Position numbers and translations under genes: made by a program
Notes under the pieces: model-generated
The model's database searches: none
The model's input: only the letters and a program-made list of their open reading frames with translations
What the model was told of the DNA's origin: nothing
Assembly (NCBI GenBank): GCA_963580455.1
Contig: OY756967.1
Location: forward strand, 19,080,022-19,144,021
Direction of reading: 5' to 3'
DNA from: Euonymus europaeus
Taxonomy: Eukaryota; Streptophyta; Magnoliopsida; Celastrales; Celastraceae
DNA: 64,000 nucleotides
Part shown: positions 26,854 through 38,235 of the stretch, piece by piece
How the letters are laid out: every line of letters begins with the position of its first letter
Numbering within the stretch: the stretch's first letter is position 1

Positions 26854-28251
26854 ATGATCTCTTTATCAACTCGGCTCGATGTTTCCTTTATCTCTGTGTC
26901 TCTTGCAATGGCGTCGCTGTCTGCTCTTCCTTTCATTCTCCTGATTTTCACATTTGCAGAGCTCAGTCTCTGTATTACACAAAACACCACCACAACCGAG
27001 TACCTTAAACTGCCATTGCTCCACAAAACCCCTCCCCACTCCGCTCTCCACACGCTCTCTCTCGACAATCGCCGCCTCTCTATCCTCCACTCTCACCCAG
27101 CTTTCGAGTCCCCCATTGTCTCAGGCGCTCCATCTGGCGCCGGCCAGTACTTCGTCTCTCTCCGGCTAGGCTCCCCACCGCAAACATTGCTCCTCGTCGC
27201 AGACACCGGCAGTGACCTCGTCTGGGTTCAATGCTCCGCCTGCAGGAACTGTTCCCATCGGGTACCCGGATCCGCATTCCTTGCTCGCCATTCCTCTACA
27301 TTCTCTCCGACTCACTGTTTCGACTCGGCGTGCCAACTCGTTTCCCATCCCGAACGCACTCACTGCAACCACAGTCGCATCCATAGTCCCTGCCGCTACG
27401 AGTACTTATACGCTGATGGTTCCTTGACGAGTGGATTCTTCTCTAGAGAAACAACGACATTGAACACCAGCTCCAAACGAGAAGCCAGACACAAGAATCT
27501 CGCTTTCGGCTGCGGGTTTCGAAACTCGGGTCCAAGCCTTACCGGGTTGAGATTTAATGGTGCTCATGGGGTAATGGGTCTGGGTAGGGGACCCATTTCG
27601 TTTTCGTCTCAATTGGGTCGCCGTTTTGGTCACAAATTCTCGTACTGTCTAATGGACTACACTCTGTCTCCGCCTCCAACAAGTTATCTCGTGATCGGCG
27701 ATGCACAGAATGAGGCCGTTTCGAATATGAACTTCACACCTCTACTAAAAAACCCTATATCTCCCACATTTTACTACATTGGGATCGAGAGTGTCTTCGT
27801 GAACAATGTCAAATTACGCATTGATCCCTCTGTTTGGTCCCTCGACGAGTCCGGCAACGGCGGCACGGTTATCGATTCTGGCACTACATTAACTTTTCTG
27901 GCAGAGCCGGCGTACCGTCTAATTTTAGAAGCATTTGAACGGCTAGTTAAGCTGCCTCGCGTAGCTGTGCCGACTCCGGGTTTCGATCTCTGTGTCAATG
28001 TCTCGGGCGAGTCGAAACCCAGGCTTCCCAGCATGAGTTTCAAACTTCTGGGCGATTCGGTCTTTTCACCACCACCGAGGAACTACTTCATTGAGACGAG
28101 CGACCGAGTCAAATGCATGGCGATTCAACCCGTTGTCTCGGTGACGGGATTCGCTGTGTTAGGGAATCTGATGCAGCAGGGATACTTGTTTGAGTTTGAT
28201 AGGAAAAGCTCGCTGCTCCGCTTTACACGTCGTGGCTGCGCCCATATCTGA
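26854..28251 (+). CDS. Nepenthesin-type aspartic protease (A1B family), secreted
   Basis: An intronless 465-residue frame. A second Met at residue 19 (26908) begins MASLSALPFILLIFTFAELS, a clear signal peptide, so 26908 is the more likely start (447 residues). The two catalytic motifs are DTGSDLVW (Asp117) and DSGTTLTF (Asp341). The Tyr flap region is YLYADGSLTSGF. The nepenthesin-type Cys-rich insert follows the first motif (CSACRNC, HCFDSAC, HCNHSRIHSPC). The C-terminus FAVLGNLMQQGYLFEFD is typical. It is an endopeptidase of the secretory pathway or apoplast. Arabidopsis At3g25700, next to TMO5 as I recall, is the likely counterpart. GC content is higher than in the flanks, consistent with an intronless conserved gene. 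Confidence 0.93.
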   Translation: MISLSTRLDVSFISVSLAMASLSALPFILLIFTFAELSLCITQNTTTTEYLKLPLLHKTPPHSALHTLSLDNRRLSILHSHPAFESPIVSGAPSGAGQYFVSLRLGSPPQTLLLVADTGSDLVWVQCSACRNCSHRVPGSAFLARHSSTFSPTHCFDSACQLVSHPERTHCNHSRIHSPCRYEYLYADGSLTSGFFSRETTTLNTSSKREARHKNLAFGCGFRNSGPSLTGLRFNGAHGVMGLGRGPISFSSQLGRRFGHKFSYCLMDYTLSPPPTSYLVIGDAQNEAVSNMNFTPLLKNPISPTFYYIGIESVFVNNVKLRIDPSVWSLDESGNGGTVIDSGTTLTFLAEPAYRLILEAFERLVKLPRVAVPTPGFDLCVNVSGESKPRLPSMSFKLLGDSVFSPPPRNYFIETSDRVKCMAIQPVVSVTGFAVLGNLMQQGYLFEFDRKSSLLRFTRRGCAHI

Positions 28252-28917
28252 CCCGAATAGCTCAGATTCGGAGCAACCCGTTTTTAGAATGTGGATTTTT
28301 TTTAAAGATTATTGTTGCTAAAGTACGTAATTGTTTTCTGGGGATTTATATAAAAGAAACCAATCGAGTGTTTTATTTTAGTGCAGTTGCGGGCCGGGCC
28401 TTATGTCAGCGCTCTGACGATGAATTGTGACCGTCTACATACATTTTAATTTTTAAATCGTAGTGGAGTTAATATTATTAAACTATATATTTTAAATGAA
28501 ATTTAAATGTCTGCGATATTATTATAAAATTATTAATTTAAAAAAAAATATGGAACCTTAGGCCGCTGCCTGTCTCGCCTCACTCGAGGGACATCCCTGC
28601 ACCTAGTCCTTGGGATTATGGGTGGCAAACGTTTGGATCTTGTCGATTCAGATGGTACAACATAGGATGATTAAAATATATTTACATGTTCGGACTTGGA
28701 TTCACTTGAATTTTTGAACATACTTAATTCACTATACCTGAATTGGTTTAAATCCGGAAAAAAGTTAACAATAATTCAATCCGGATTTGTGTCTGAAAAA
28801 CTAGATCAAACAAATTTTTGTATTTGAATCTAAATTTTGGACATATGACTTATGCCCAAATTTATTTAAATCTAGAGCGGACAGAATTTTGATACTCCTG
28901 CTAGGGATTGACTATGC
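28252..28917. other. 3' UTR and intergenic DNA
   Basis: AT-rich sequence with short GC-rich islands near 28560-28625 and a 28620-28890 segment that resembles degenerate retroelement DNA (GGGTGGCAAACG start). No coding feature is supported. Confidence 0.4.
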
Positions 28918-29088
28918 GAAAATGCTAAATATCCCTAAAACTTGGTATCCCTAAGTATTCCTAGTAAGTGGGAGCTATGATTTTGATTTTTCGAATTTGA
29001 AAATGGAGCCAAAACTTGTGGCTACAATGATTGTCACATGTGTTATGGATGCATTAGGGATGTTTTTCTTAGGAATATCTAGCACTAC
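28918..29088. mobile_element. Short MITE-like element with imperfect terminal inverted repeats
   Basis: The left end AATGCTAAATATCCCTAAAA and the inverse of the right end (AGTGCTAGATATTCCTAAGA) match at most positions. The inside is about 130 bp without coding. No target-site duplication was confirmed. Confidence 0.5.
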
Positions 29089-29757
29089 CGTTTATTATAT
29101 AGATATCTTCATTTGAACCGAACCAATTCTCCTAGAATTTTATTATGTAGGGTTTTCATTTTTGGGGACAGTATTACATTGCCCAACCCCATCTCTATTA
29201 TGCAAAACTCAGGAATATAATTCTATGGTGGTCTGGTCATTGTCGTCTTCAATTTACTGTGATATCTGGCCTGGCTGCTTGAATAAGGGAAAAAGCTCAT
29301 CATCCGAATCGCATGACAGCACTCACTATCTTTGCAAATTGCAACTTGAACAATAATCATAGACACGCATGGCTCACGGTCACAGCATTTAAAACAGGAA
29401 TGGGGGCTACTGGTAGAAGAAAGAGAAAGTAATAGCATTTTCCAGCTGTCAAGATGGCAGCAATTCGCGGGCTTCACTAATTCTCTCACGTGATACTCCA
29501 ACGCTTGTGGACCATGCACCCTCCTAGCCTCTTCACTATCCCCCCATCAAAGTTCAAACTCAAATGTTTCTTTTTGTTCAAGCTACGGCGGAGAAAAAAA
29601 TATTGGACTGAGGGTGCTTCTAGTGTGTCAAAATATTTTGTAGATATATTTTTAACATTGTAAATAAAATCATATAATTTTTTATTGTCGCTCAACCGTA
29701 GACTCATTTATATATAAATTAACTGTGAATTTAGAATTTAACTGTTAAAATCACATA
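29089..29757. other. Intergenic DNA, no gene seen
   Basis: Minus-strand frames at 29223-29519 and 29486-29707 have no family motifs, irregular composition and no splice context. Confidence 0.4.
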
Positions 29758-30412
29758 AGATCTGTTTGTTTTACAATGACATTTCACAGCTTTAAATTGT
29801 CAAAAAATGTTGTGAAACTATGAAAAATGTTGTATAAAAAAATCGTGGGGTGTTTAATTTATTTTTTCATTATATTAATTTTGTAGATAAAATTATAAAA
29901 AAAGTATTGCAATAAAAAAGTAATGGAGAAAAGATATAGAGTGACAATTATGTAATGTGACTATAAAATATTGTGAACCCCATAGCTTTAAGCTATGAAA
30001 AGCTATGGGATGATAACATTTCAGTTGTGTTTGTATCACATTTCGTACAGCTTAAAGCTGTGGAGTCCGCATAAAATGATGTGTCAATTGAATATCACAT
30101 TTTTTTACAACTTAAATCTGTGGGCCCTACAATTTTAAGTTGTATAAAATGAAATGTTGTAATCTCATATCTTTTCAGAGCTTAAAGCTATGAGATTCAC
30201 AATATTTTACAATCACATTACTCATTTATATCTTAAAAGTTTTCAATTATTTTTTATTGTAACATTTTTTTTATAATTTTATATACAAAATTAATTTAAC
30301 AAAAAAATGAACCAAACACCTCACAACATTTTATACAGCTTAAAACACAGCATTTTTGACAGTTTAAAGCTACAAAATATAATTGTGAAACAAAGGAACC
30401 CTCCATTTTGCA
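29758..30412. mobile_element. Long foldback MITE
   Basis: The left half (TCTGTTTGTTTTACAATGAC onward) is closely complementary to the inverted right half (CCTTTGTTTCACAATTATAT onward) through most of about 310 bp per arm. Shared words run in the same order, for example TTAATTTTGTA, AAAATTATAAAAAAA and CATAGCTTTAAGCT. The central loop is near 30075. The repeated word AGCTTTAAGCT or AGCTTAAAGCT makes small palindromes. No ORF. Ends and target-site duplication were not fixed. Confidence 0.72.
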
Positions 30413-32185
30413 CAGCGCATTTGATTGACACAATATTTTATGCGAGCCTTATATTTTTAAGTTGTGAAAAATGTGAAACAAAGAGGGTATTATATTTACG
30501 TTTACTACCAACAAATGTTTGAAAATTAATGGTTCACCGGTTTACAGTATGGTGCGAGCGTAGCGTCAATCTGAAAACGATGGTCTTGGAAGCATGTCGA
30601 GTGGGCTAAGAATAATAATTGGGCTGGACTCTACAGCTGCTGTCATGGACTTTTAGCTTGCTGGACTTCATTTGTTACATCTCAGAATGAAAATCATCAC
30701 GTCTAAATATTGGAACAGATGGACGTCACTTTAGGCTCTGGAAGATCGGAGCGTTTTCTGGACTTGTGATTGAAAGAGACGAATGAAGAGAGAGTCATGT
30801 CTTCACTTTCGGCCTTTGGGGATACACTTTCTTTAGAATTTTTGTGGCTTTTTTTTTTTTTTTTTTTTTGACTATTGCATATAACAACCTAGCTCCCGGT
30901 AACTATTTACCAGACAACATATATACTAGATTTACTATAAATTATAATTCACTTGCCAAATCAAAACTTGCAAATCAAGAAAGGTACAAGTCAAACTCGA
31001 TAAGGATTGAAGGTATTCCTTTGGACACCGAAGGAAAATTTAGAAAAATTCTAAATAAGTCCGCAAAAGGGAAACCAACGGAAGTCCAAAACCTATGACT
31101 CTGAAGGAGGGAGCCTTGAAGGAGGCAAGCCAGAAGAGGGTGCAGCCCAGGGGGATTCGGCTCTGAAGAGTATGCAGCCCCCAAGGGGGCCTGAGAGGGT
31201 GCACACCCCGACCCCAAGGAGGCATGATTTGTAGTAAAAAAAAATTACTTCTTGGAGTGCAGAGTGAAGTTCATAATAGAGAGGGTTGTAAAAACATTTC
31301 CACAAAACAAGTAATATTTATATTGGATGCACAGTCTCCTAATGCTACTAGGAGAATACACTTGGATTGATAAGATTAGAAAACTTTTAGATTTATTCTA
31401 ATATTCTTAGGGTAAATTAAAAGGTTAAGAAAATTGAAGATACGCACACGCTGAGGAAGTTATTCCTCTGTATGAGATGACGGAGATAAAGTAATTCCAA
31501 CCAATGTCCTCGACAATTCTAAGTTTCGAATTGCTCTAATGTCGAAGAGGTAGCGATTTGAACAGTAGTCAATGCAGGAAGTTATCAAGCGAGCAAATCA
31601 ACTGGTGCAACTGCACTCAACTTGCATAACCGTACGACCTCATCGAGCTTTTGACATACTATAAATGTATGTATTATTCAAACATTTTGAATATGCTCAC
31701 CTCTCGAATAAAATATCAGACATTCCGTGATAACTACTTACCAGACAACATATATATATTCTACAAATTATAATTCACTATCAGTAACTGCCCCTTAAAG
31801 ATATAAACAACAATAAATTGTGTTGGTGTATTTTAAATATTCTAGAAAAATATAATAGTTAATTTAATCCATTAATTATTTCCTTAACTTAATTAGATTG
31901 TAAAATGATATATTTTCTCATATTCAATGGGAAACTTAAAATCCCACATTGAAATCGGAACCATATGTGTGTTGGATTCATCGTAAGACAAGGATCCATG
32001 TATATGGATAACCCTAAGCACTAATGGGCCCTATGATAAGACACGTCATGCCAGAGTGGGAATGATGTCATCATTAACTACATACCAAGGCCCTTTCTCG
32101 AGGGCACGCAAATGTTGTTAGTGGTGCTGCTGCTGCTGCTATCATCAAAAACTTGATTAAGGTATTGACCACCCCACCACCACCA

Positions 32186-32190
32186 CCACC

Positions 32191-32231
<41 letters not shown>
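32186..32231. repeat. (AT)n microsatellite
   Basis: About 23 uninterrupted AT or TA units after a (CCA)n stretch. Confidence 0.85.
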
Positions 32232-32233
<2 letters not shown>

Positions 32234-33710
32234 AGTGTACTAAAGATGAAAAGTGTAAAGAATGGGAACCAAAGCAGCCATGCGTGTGACCACATTTACG
32301 GTCCAATAAATTAAAACACATCAAATTAACCATTCCTTAAGGCTTCTTTGTTCAACCAAATAGTGAAACTGCTAGTGACTTTCAAAATTGAGTCTAGGTA
32401 ACTAACTTCCTCTCTCACTTCACTCTAAGCAATTATGGTGTTGTAAAGGGACGACACGAAAAGGTAAGCTGGATAAAATGATTTTATGTTCAACTTTTTG
32501 TAGCAAAACCTACTTATTAACTGTGTATTTACCAACACCATGCATGCTGATGCTCTGGTCGACTGCATTGAGCATTGTTATTTTTTACCCCTTATGTGTA
32601 TATATCTACACTTCTTACCAAAACACGTGATGGTTCAAAAGATCCCGACACGCTTGAGGACCAACAAACACAGCAGCTCCCCCATTAAACGTGGTACCTG
32701 ATAAAAGAAAACAGTGATACAAGGAATACCGTGCCACATGTCCAAAGTCATCTGAAACATCTATTATATCCATCGGTTTCTTGGTCAATTGGTCTTAAAC
32801 TGACCATGAAACAACCCAGCAATGATAATGTTATTTTACTTCTCTTTCAATGCATGTTTATCAATTTATTCAAAACATAAACCATGCAGATGGGTGGACT
32901 CGAGTCCAACTGATCACGTTGACATTTTGCAGCGATTGAAAATTGACATGAAGCCAAAAAACATATATAATTAAAAATAATTAACAGTATGCATCGGTTT
33001 AATTTCGAGAATATATATCAACAATATTTCGTAACATGCATTTTATTATTATGTAATATGTATATGTGTGAGTGTTTTCCAGCTTTCTAACCTAAAGAGA
33101 AACCAAAATTCAACCAAACAAGACAATTCACATGATGGTCGATAAAAAGAGGGGGCCGCTCTTCCACCACATGAGTTGAGTAGTACACATGCTTCAAAAC
33201 CTTCCAAAACTTAAAAAAGAGTCCAGTAAATTACAAAAGAGCCATGAATGTACATCTAACTCAGTATCTGAAACCAAGAAACAAAAACTTGTGCGTGGCC
33301 AGAGAGAGAGAGAGAGATGGGGAGTGTGTTCCAAGACACAATGATTATATGGTCTTGGGGAACCAGAAAGGTTGGCGTGGAAATAGCCCAAGAGTAGGGA
33401 AGAATGTGGGGTCTTGACCGAGATTGAAAAAAAAAATCCTTTAAGTTTATAATAACAGTCAAAAATTATATAAAAGAAAAACAGAGAGAAGAAAAGGCAG
33501 GAAAAAAGGTTTGTCTTTTATTTTGATATATACAATCAGCCTTTTTGCATTCTGCAATAAAAATAAATAAATGAAATGAAAAATATCCCCCACCCCACAT
33601 ACCCCTCCTGATGGGTACAAAAGTAGTGAGAAAAGAATGCCGTATGCAGAAAGTAAAGCAGGACTAACCTAACAGTACACTCCCCCTCACTCCACACACA
33701 CGCAAGACTC

Positions 33711-33722
33711 TTTATATATATA
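33711..33722 (+). promoter_or_regulatory. Candidate TATA box of the bHLH gene
   Basis: TTTATATATATA about 120 bp before the start codon and after a C-rich leader-like stretch. Positional evidence only. Confidence 0.4.
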
Positions 33723-33839
33723 CTTACAGTGGTGGAACCAAATATACCAAAAAATACTACAAAAGGATACCAAACAAAAACGAAAGCTTAGTTTCAATCA
33801 ATAAGGGATAAACCAAGAAATAAGATCACACAAACGTCC

Positions 33840-35158
33840 ATGTCAAAGCAAGCCCTGCCTATGAAAGAGGACGATCAAGTTGGAGAGTTTTCCCAGAACC
33901 TTCAACCCTACTATGGAGGAGGAGGAGGATTGAATACTATTGTTCCAGAAGTTTCTCCAATCCAGCTTCCATGGTCTCTACCTCCGGTCCATTCCTTCAA
34001 CCCGGCCCACTACCAAGACCCGTATCTACTCCATCATCCCCAACCTCCTCCGTCTTATTCTAGTTTCTTCAATACAACCGCGCTTCAGTTTTCTTATGAT
34101 CATGCCACGTCAGCATCGGATCATCTTCGGATCATATCAGACGCGCTTGGACCGGTGGCGGCCGCTGGTGGCTCGGCTCCTTTCGGACTCCAGGCCGAGC
34201 TCAACAAAATGACCGCTCAAGAAATCATGGACGCCAAGGCTCTCGCTGCTTCCAAGAGCCACAGCGAAGCTGAGCGGAGAAGAAGGGAAAGAATCAATAA
34301 CCATCTCGCTAGGTTACGCAGCTTGCTCCCCAGCACCACCAAAGCAAGTATAATAATAATAATTTATTTTTTAAGATAATCAAATATATATATATATATT
34401 GGCATTTAATTTAATTTAATGGTGTATAATTCATACCATTCTCTTTCGGTGTGGGAAGTTTGGTACCTATTTCCGAGGAAAAGGGATCGATTCAGGTGCT
34501 GATTTAGCTCGCTAGCTGGGTTTGTTATGATAAAGAGGAACCAATTAAAATCAGAACAAAAAAGCTTCCATTAGAAGTTTTTTGCCGGCTATATATAAAG
34601 TTATAAACACTAGCTACTTAGTAGCCTCCTATTGTCAGTTGTCACATCCTCATCTACATCTTCTTTTTCTCACACTTGTTGTTTTTACCATTTCATGTAA
34701 TACAGACGGACAAGGCGTCATTGCTGGCTGAAGTGATACAGCATGTGAAGGAGCTGAAGAGACAGACCACGTTGATCGAGGAAACCAGTCCGGTGCCAAC
34801 AGAAATGGATGAGTTAACGGTGGATGCAGCGGATGAGGAGGGTAGGTTTGTGATAAAAGCGTCACTGTGTTGTGAAGACAGGACTGATTTGTTGCCCGAC
34901 CTTATCAAGACACTGAAAGCATTACGCTTGAGGACATTGAAAGCGGATATTACAACGCTTGGTGGGCGTGTTAAGAATGTTCTTTTCATCACTGGAGATG
35001 AAGATTCAAGTAGTGAACAGCATGAGCAACAACAGCAGTTTTCAGTAAGTTCAATACAAGAAGCGTTGAAGGCTGTGATGGAGAATTCTGGTAGTGGCGA
35101 TGATCAGTCTTCTTCTGGGAATGTTAAGAGACCAAGAACCAATATTAGTATCCTTTGA
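33840..35158 (+). CDS. BHLH30: TMO5/T5L1-type bHLH transcription factor
   Basis: Two exons, 33840-34343 and 34706-35158, give 318 residues. The bHLH domain lies at about 138-188 (SKSHSEAERRRRERINNHLA, LRSLLPSTTK, then TDKASLLAEVIQHVKELKRQ). The preceding FGLQAELNKMTAQEIMDAKA block and the ACT-like C-terminal half (FVIKASLCCEDRTDLLPDLI, GGRVKNVLF, IQEALKAVME) are diagnostic of the bHLH30/bHLH32 (T5L1/TMO5) group. These nuclear factors dimerise with LHW-type bHLHs to drive periclinal divisions and cytokinin synthesis in vascular initials. Joining the exons in frame needs an intron starting GC (AAA|GCAAGT) and ending AG at 34705; the nearby GT at 34348 would shift the frame. Which paralogue (bHLH30 or bHLH32) is the ortholog is not decidable here; the symbol is by best resemblance. 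Confidence 0.92.
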
Positions 35159-35746
35159 ACAAAACTTCAAACTTGTTTTGGTTTTTGCTTGTGGGGTTTG
35201 ATTTTCTTTCTTTTCTTCTTCATGAGATTCTACCTTTTAATTTCTGGGATGAGGGGTGACGTGTACTTTTAGCAGTGAGGAAAACAGGTAACATCCTAGT
35301 AGTACACCATGAAAACAAAGGGGGGAGAGAGAGATGATCTCATGAACAATATATCAGGTGTGGTTGCGTTTTCTAGTTTTGTTGTGGTGTTTTCTATTGT
35401 TTAATTTTGAATAGTATATGACTGCATTGAGGGAGAGGGAGAGGGAGTCAGAGAGATAAGAGCATCAACAGACGTACTAGAAAACAAAACATACACCCTG
35501 ACTAATGTCTATATAGTCGTGTATGTTTGTGTCCTAAAGAAATCAACAGCAGAGAGGAATATTGTCCACATTTTCCATGTTAATAAGTCTTGAATAATGT
35601 TTATCTTCCCTCGAAAAATATCCTTACTCTTTCTTTACTCTAGCTATATGACTATTATATGTGGTGGTAGAATTCTGTATACGAATTTTCATCATCATAA
35701 GAGATATATTGGTGTTATCCCTAGCTACATTGTTCATTCAGGCTTC

Positions 35747-35798
<52 letters not shown>

Positions 35799-36991
35799 TG
35801 TTTGCTGCCTAAAAATGGACCCAAAAGAACAAAGATGTGGAAACCCTAATGAGGCAAATGTATATGATACGAGTCACAGGAACATGGGCTTGAATTCTTG
35901 AGGAATGTAGATAAAATATTGTATTTTTATTTTGATGTACATGCTAGTTATGGTTGCCAATATATCCTTCTGAAAATGGCAAAATTATATTTGATTTGTT
36001 TGAAAGGTCTCCAAGCAGTAATTAGTGGCCTGTGTGTGACACATTACAAGTTTTATGGCAATATTATCGTGATGGATGATAGTATGAAGGAAGAAGAGGA
36101 GCCAATTCAGCCTGGGTTGACCTGACAATTATCATGCATGCATGTAAGGATAGCTTCTTTCACTAAAGAGTGAGTTCGAATCCCTCTCCCCAATTCCCCA
36201 GCATAAAAAAAAGGAGAAGAGGAGATAAATAGTTGTATAAACATGCATGCATATTCTTGCCTTCTATCCACAAATCCGCTCGTGTTTGGGCCGAAATGCT
36301 TGTCTGGGCCGTAGAAGACCCCTCTTGGAATGATTTAGCCCACGCTTGGTCAAAAAACTTGGGCCTAAGATTGTGTATCGAACTCTTGGCATGCCAGACA
36401 GATATGAGGTTGCTTTCTCCCTCTACTCATATTTCCTTGATGTTTGCCTAAAAAAACAGAATTGGTACCAAACGTGTAATTCACTCTATCTCTACGATTT
36501 AAAAATACAGGACAAGATGAGGAAAGCTTTCTTTACATTGGTTAGACAGACTGACTTAGGTTCGGTCGATGGTTGTTAGGAAGCTTCCTTTGACAATAAT
36601 TTATGGACATAGACAAAAAATTGGACATTATTATTATTAGGATAAGCTACCATAAATACAACCAGACGATGATGTCAACAACATATTCCTAATATAATAC
36701 ACATCAGGGGGAAGCCAAGATTTCACTTTAGGGGGTCACAACTAAGGTAGTGAGATCCGAGGCAGCACTCTCGGAATTTATTTTTGGAATATTTATATGG
36801 CACATAGATAATTACTAGTAGTCTAGTATATTTATCCAATACTTGATCATTTTGACTTAGAAAAATAACAATTCTAAGGACTAAAAGAGTTATATATATA
36901 TATGAGGCTAAAATGAAAATTAAGGGGGGCTTATTTAAATTTTACATATAATTAAGCTTTTTTTAGGGCCCTCACTCATGCATAGTATAGC

Positions 36992-37029
<38 letters not shown>

Positions 37030-37487
37030 AGAAAGGACTACTACCCAAACGTCTAATGTTTTTTCTTTATTTTTTAGAGGTTGGGCCAGTTGGTCAAATA
37101 GAATAACCTAAATTTGAATGCACAATTTTATATGGCAAAGTATAGTTTTTTTTAAGATTCAAAGTTTGCCTATGATGATTTTTTTTTATAAAAAGGAAGA
37201 GGATGAGATTCAAATTCAGAATTTAAAATTATATATAATCCAACTTGTCAACTGAACTAGTTGAGATTCGTTAACTATGACAAAAATTAAGAGAAGCTTG
37301 ACTGACAATAATATATAAATGAATAAAATCAAAAGAATTAATTTGGAGAGAAGTCAAGTTAGTGTAATCATAGAATTATCAACCAAAATTAAGTATGTAC
37401 ATTCAAACATATTTGCTACGTGTACCACCATATCCACATTTATGACTTTGTACAAAAATATCCACTAACCTAAAAGTACGGAGTAAA
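35159..37487. other. Intergenic DNA with microsatellites
   Basis: Contains the bHLH 3' UTR, a (CT)n(AT)n compound repeat at 35749-35799, a short box-B-like sequence near 36160-36190 (GTGAGTTCGAATCCCTCTCC, possibly a SINE remnant), (TTA)n at 36994-37028 and AT-rich filler. Open frames at 35898-36125 and 36233-36579 show no family features. Confidence 0.45.
35749..35799. repeat. Compound (CT)n(AT)n microsatellite
   Basis: About 15 CT units run directly into about 10 AT units. Confidence 0.85.
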
Positions 37488-37753
37488 TATTCCCTCCGTT
37501 TCATTTTAATTGTCCTTTTTTTTTTTTTGGGATGTCCCAAAATGCATGCCCATTTCAATTAATGAAAGCTATTTTTTCTCTTTTTTCTCATTTTACCCTT
37601 TTTTATATCCTTAACTTGAAAAGCTCAACAATTAACTCAGTAACCATGCACATTATAAATAAGGGTATAAATGTCAAATTGAAAGAGAATTAAATATTTT
37701 CTTAAACTGTGTGAAAAAGTAAATGAGACAATTAAAATGGAACGGAGAAAGTA
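37488..37753. mobile_element. Stowaway-type MITE, copy 1
   Basis: Terminal inverted repeats TCCCTCCGTTTCATTTTAAT and the inverse of ATTAAAATGGAACGGAGAAA carry the classic Stowaway CTCCCTCCGT ends. Inside it matches copy 2 in order (GGGATGTCCCAAAATGCATG, CCATTTCAATTAAT, AACTGTGTGAAAAAGT). Non-coding. Non-autonomous Tc1/mariner class. Confidence 0.88.
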
Positions 37754-37854
37754 TTTTATAATCCTTTTACCATGTGAACATATGCTAAATTTTTTGCAGC
37801 TAATAAGAATATAGGAGATGAACTCATGCCCACAATTTTTAACCACACGTTCCT

Positions 37855-38235
37855 GTTTGGATGAGAGTATACGTTAACTTATATTTTATCCCCCATACCC
37901 TCAGACACTTATAATTTTTACGCTTTACGATAGTTTATACTCCCTCCGTCCCATTTTAATTGTCACTTATTCCTTTTTGGGATATCCCAAAATACATGTC
38001 CATTTCAATTAATAAAAGCTATTTTTCCTCATTTTTTCCTTATTTACCCTTAACTTGAAAAACTCAATAACCTCCGCATTAATTATAGTGTCAAAGTATT
38101 TGTCATTATAAATAGGGGTATAAACGTCAAATTGAAATATAATTAAATATTTTCTTAAACTGTGTGAAAAAGTGAAGGGGACAATTAAAATGGGACGGAG
38201 GGAGTACTCAATATGAGACACACTCTCATCCAAAC
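37855..38235. mobile_element. Outer MITE-like element interrupted by Stowaway copy 2
   Basis: Perfect 14-bp terminal inverted repeats: GTTTGGATGAGAGT at the left and its complement (CACTCTCATCCAAAC) at the right. The inside is related to the uninterrupted element at 53231-53332 (CCCATAC..CTCAGACACT, TTTTACGC/TTTTACG, TTTATAC), except for the Stowaway inserted at a TA. Confidence 0.75.
37938..38206. mobile_element. Stowaway-type MITE, copy 2, with TA target duplication
   Basis: A 265-bp element between TA dinucleotides. The ends CTCCCTCCGTCCCATTTTAA and inverse ACTCCCTCCGTCCCATTTTA match over at least 24 bp. It contains GGGATATCCCAAAATACATG and AACTGTGTGAAAAAGTGAAG as in copy 1. Tc1/mariner class, non-autonomous. 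Confidence 0.92.

Larger units (their letters stand above)
30413..33839. other. Intergenic DNA with microsatellites and repeats
   Basis: Contains a near-duplicate of the foldback terminus at 30430-30495, a T-run at 30849-30868, a GC-rich block at 31100-31225 without a conserved product, direct repeats at 30899 and 31733, (CCA)n plus (AT)n at 32163-32230 and (GA)n at 33301-33317. No gene is supported. The last few hundred bases are the bHLH promoter and leader. Confidence 0.45.

Noticed and set aside
26866..28043. Several minus-strand frames within the aspartic protease
   Set aside because: Shadows of a GC-richer coding region on the other strand; no motifs.
29223..29707. Minus-strand frames of 98 and 73 codons
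   Set aside because: No homology recognised, and no upstream or splice features.
31040..31305. Three overlapping minus-strand frames over a G/A-rich block
   Set aside because: Composition artefact of a purine-rich stretch that stays open in several frames.
36140..36200. tRNA-like box B (GAGTTCGAATCCCTCTCCCC)
   Set aside because: No A box at proper spacing and no cloverleaf, so not a tRNA gene; at most a SINE remnant.
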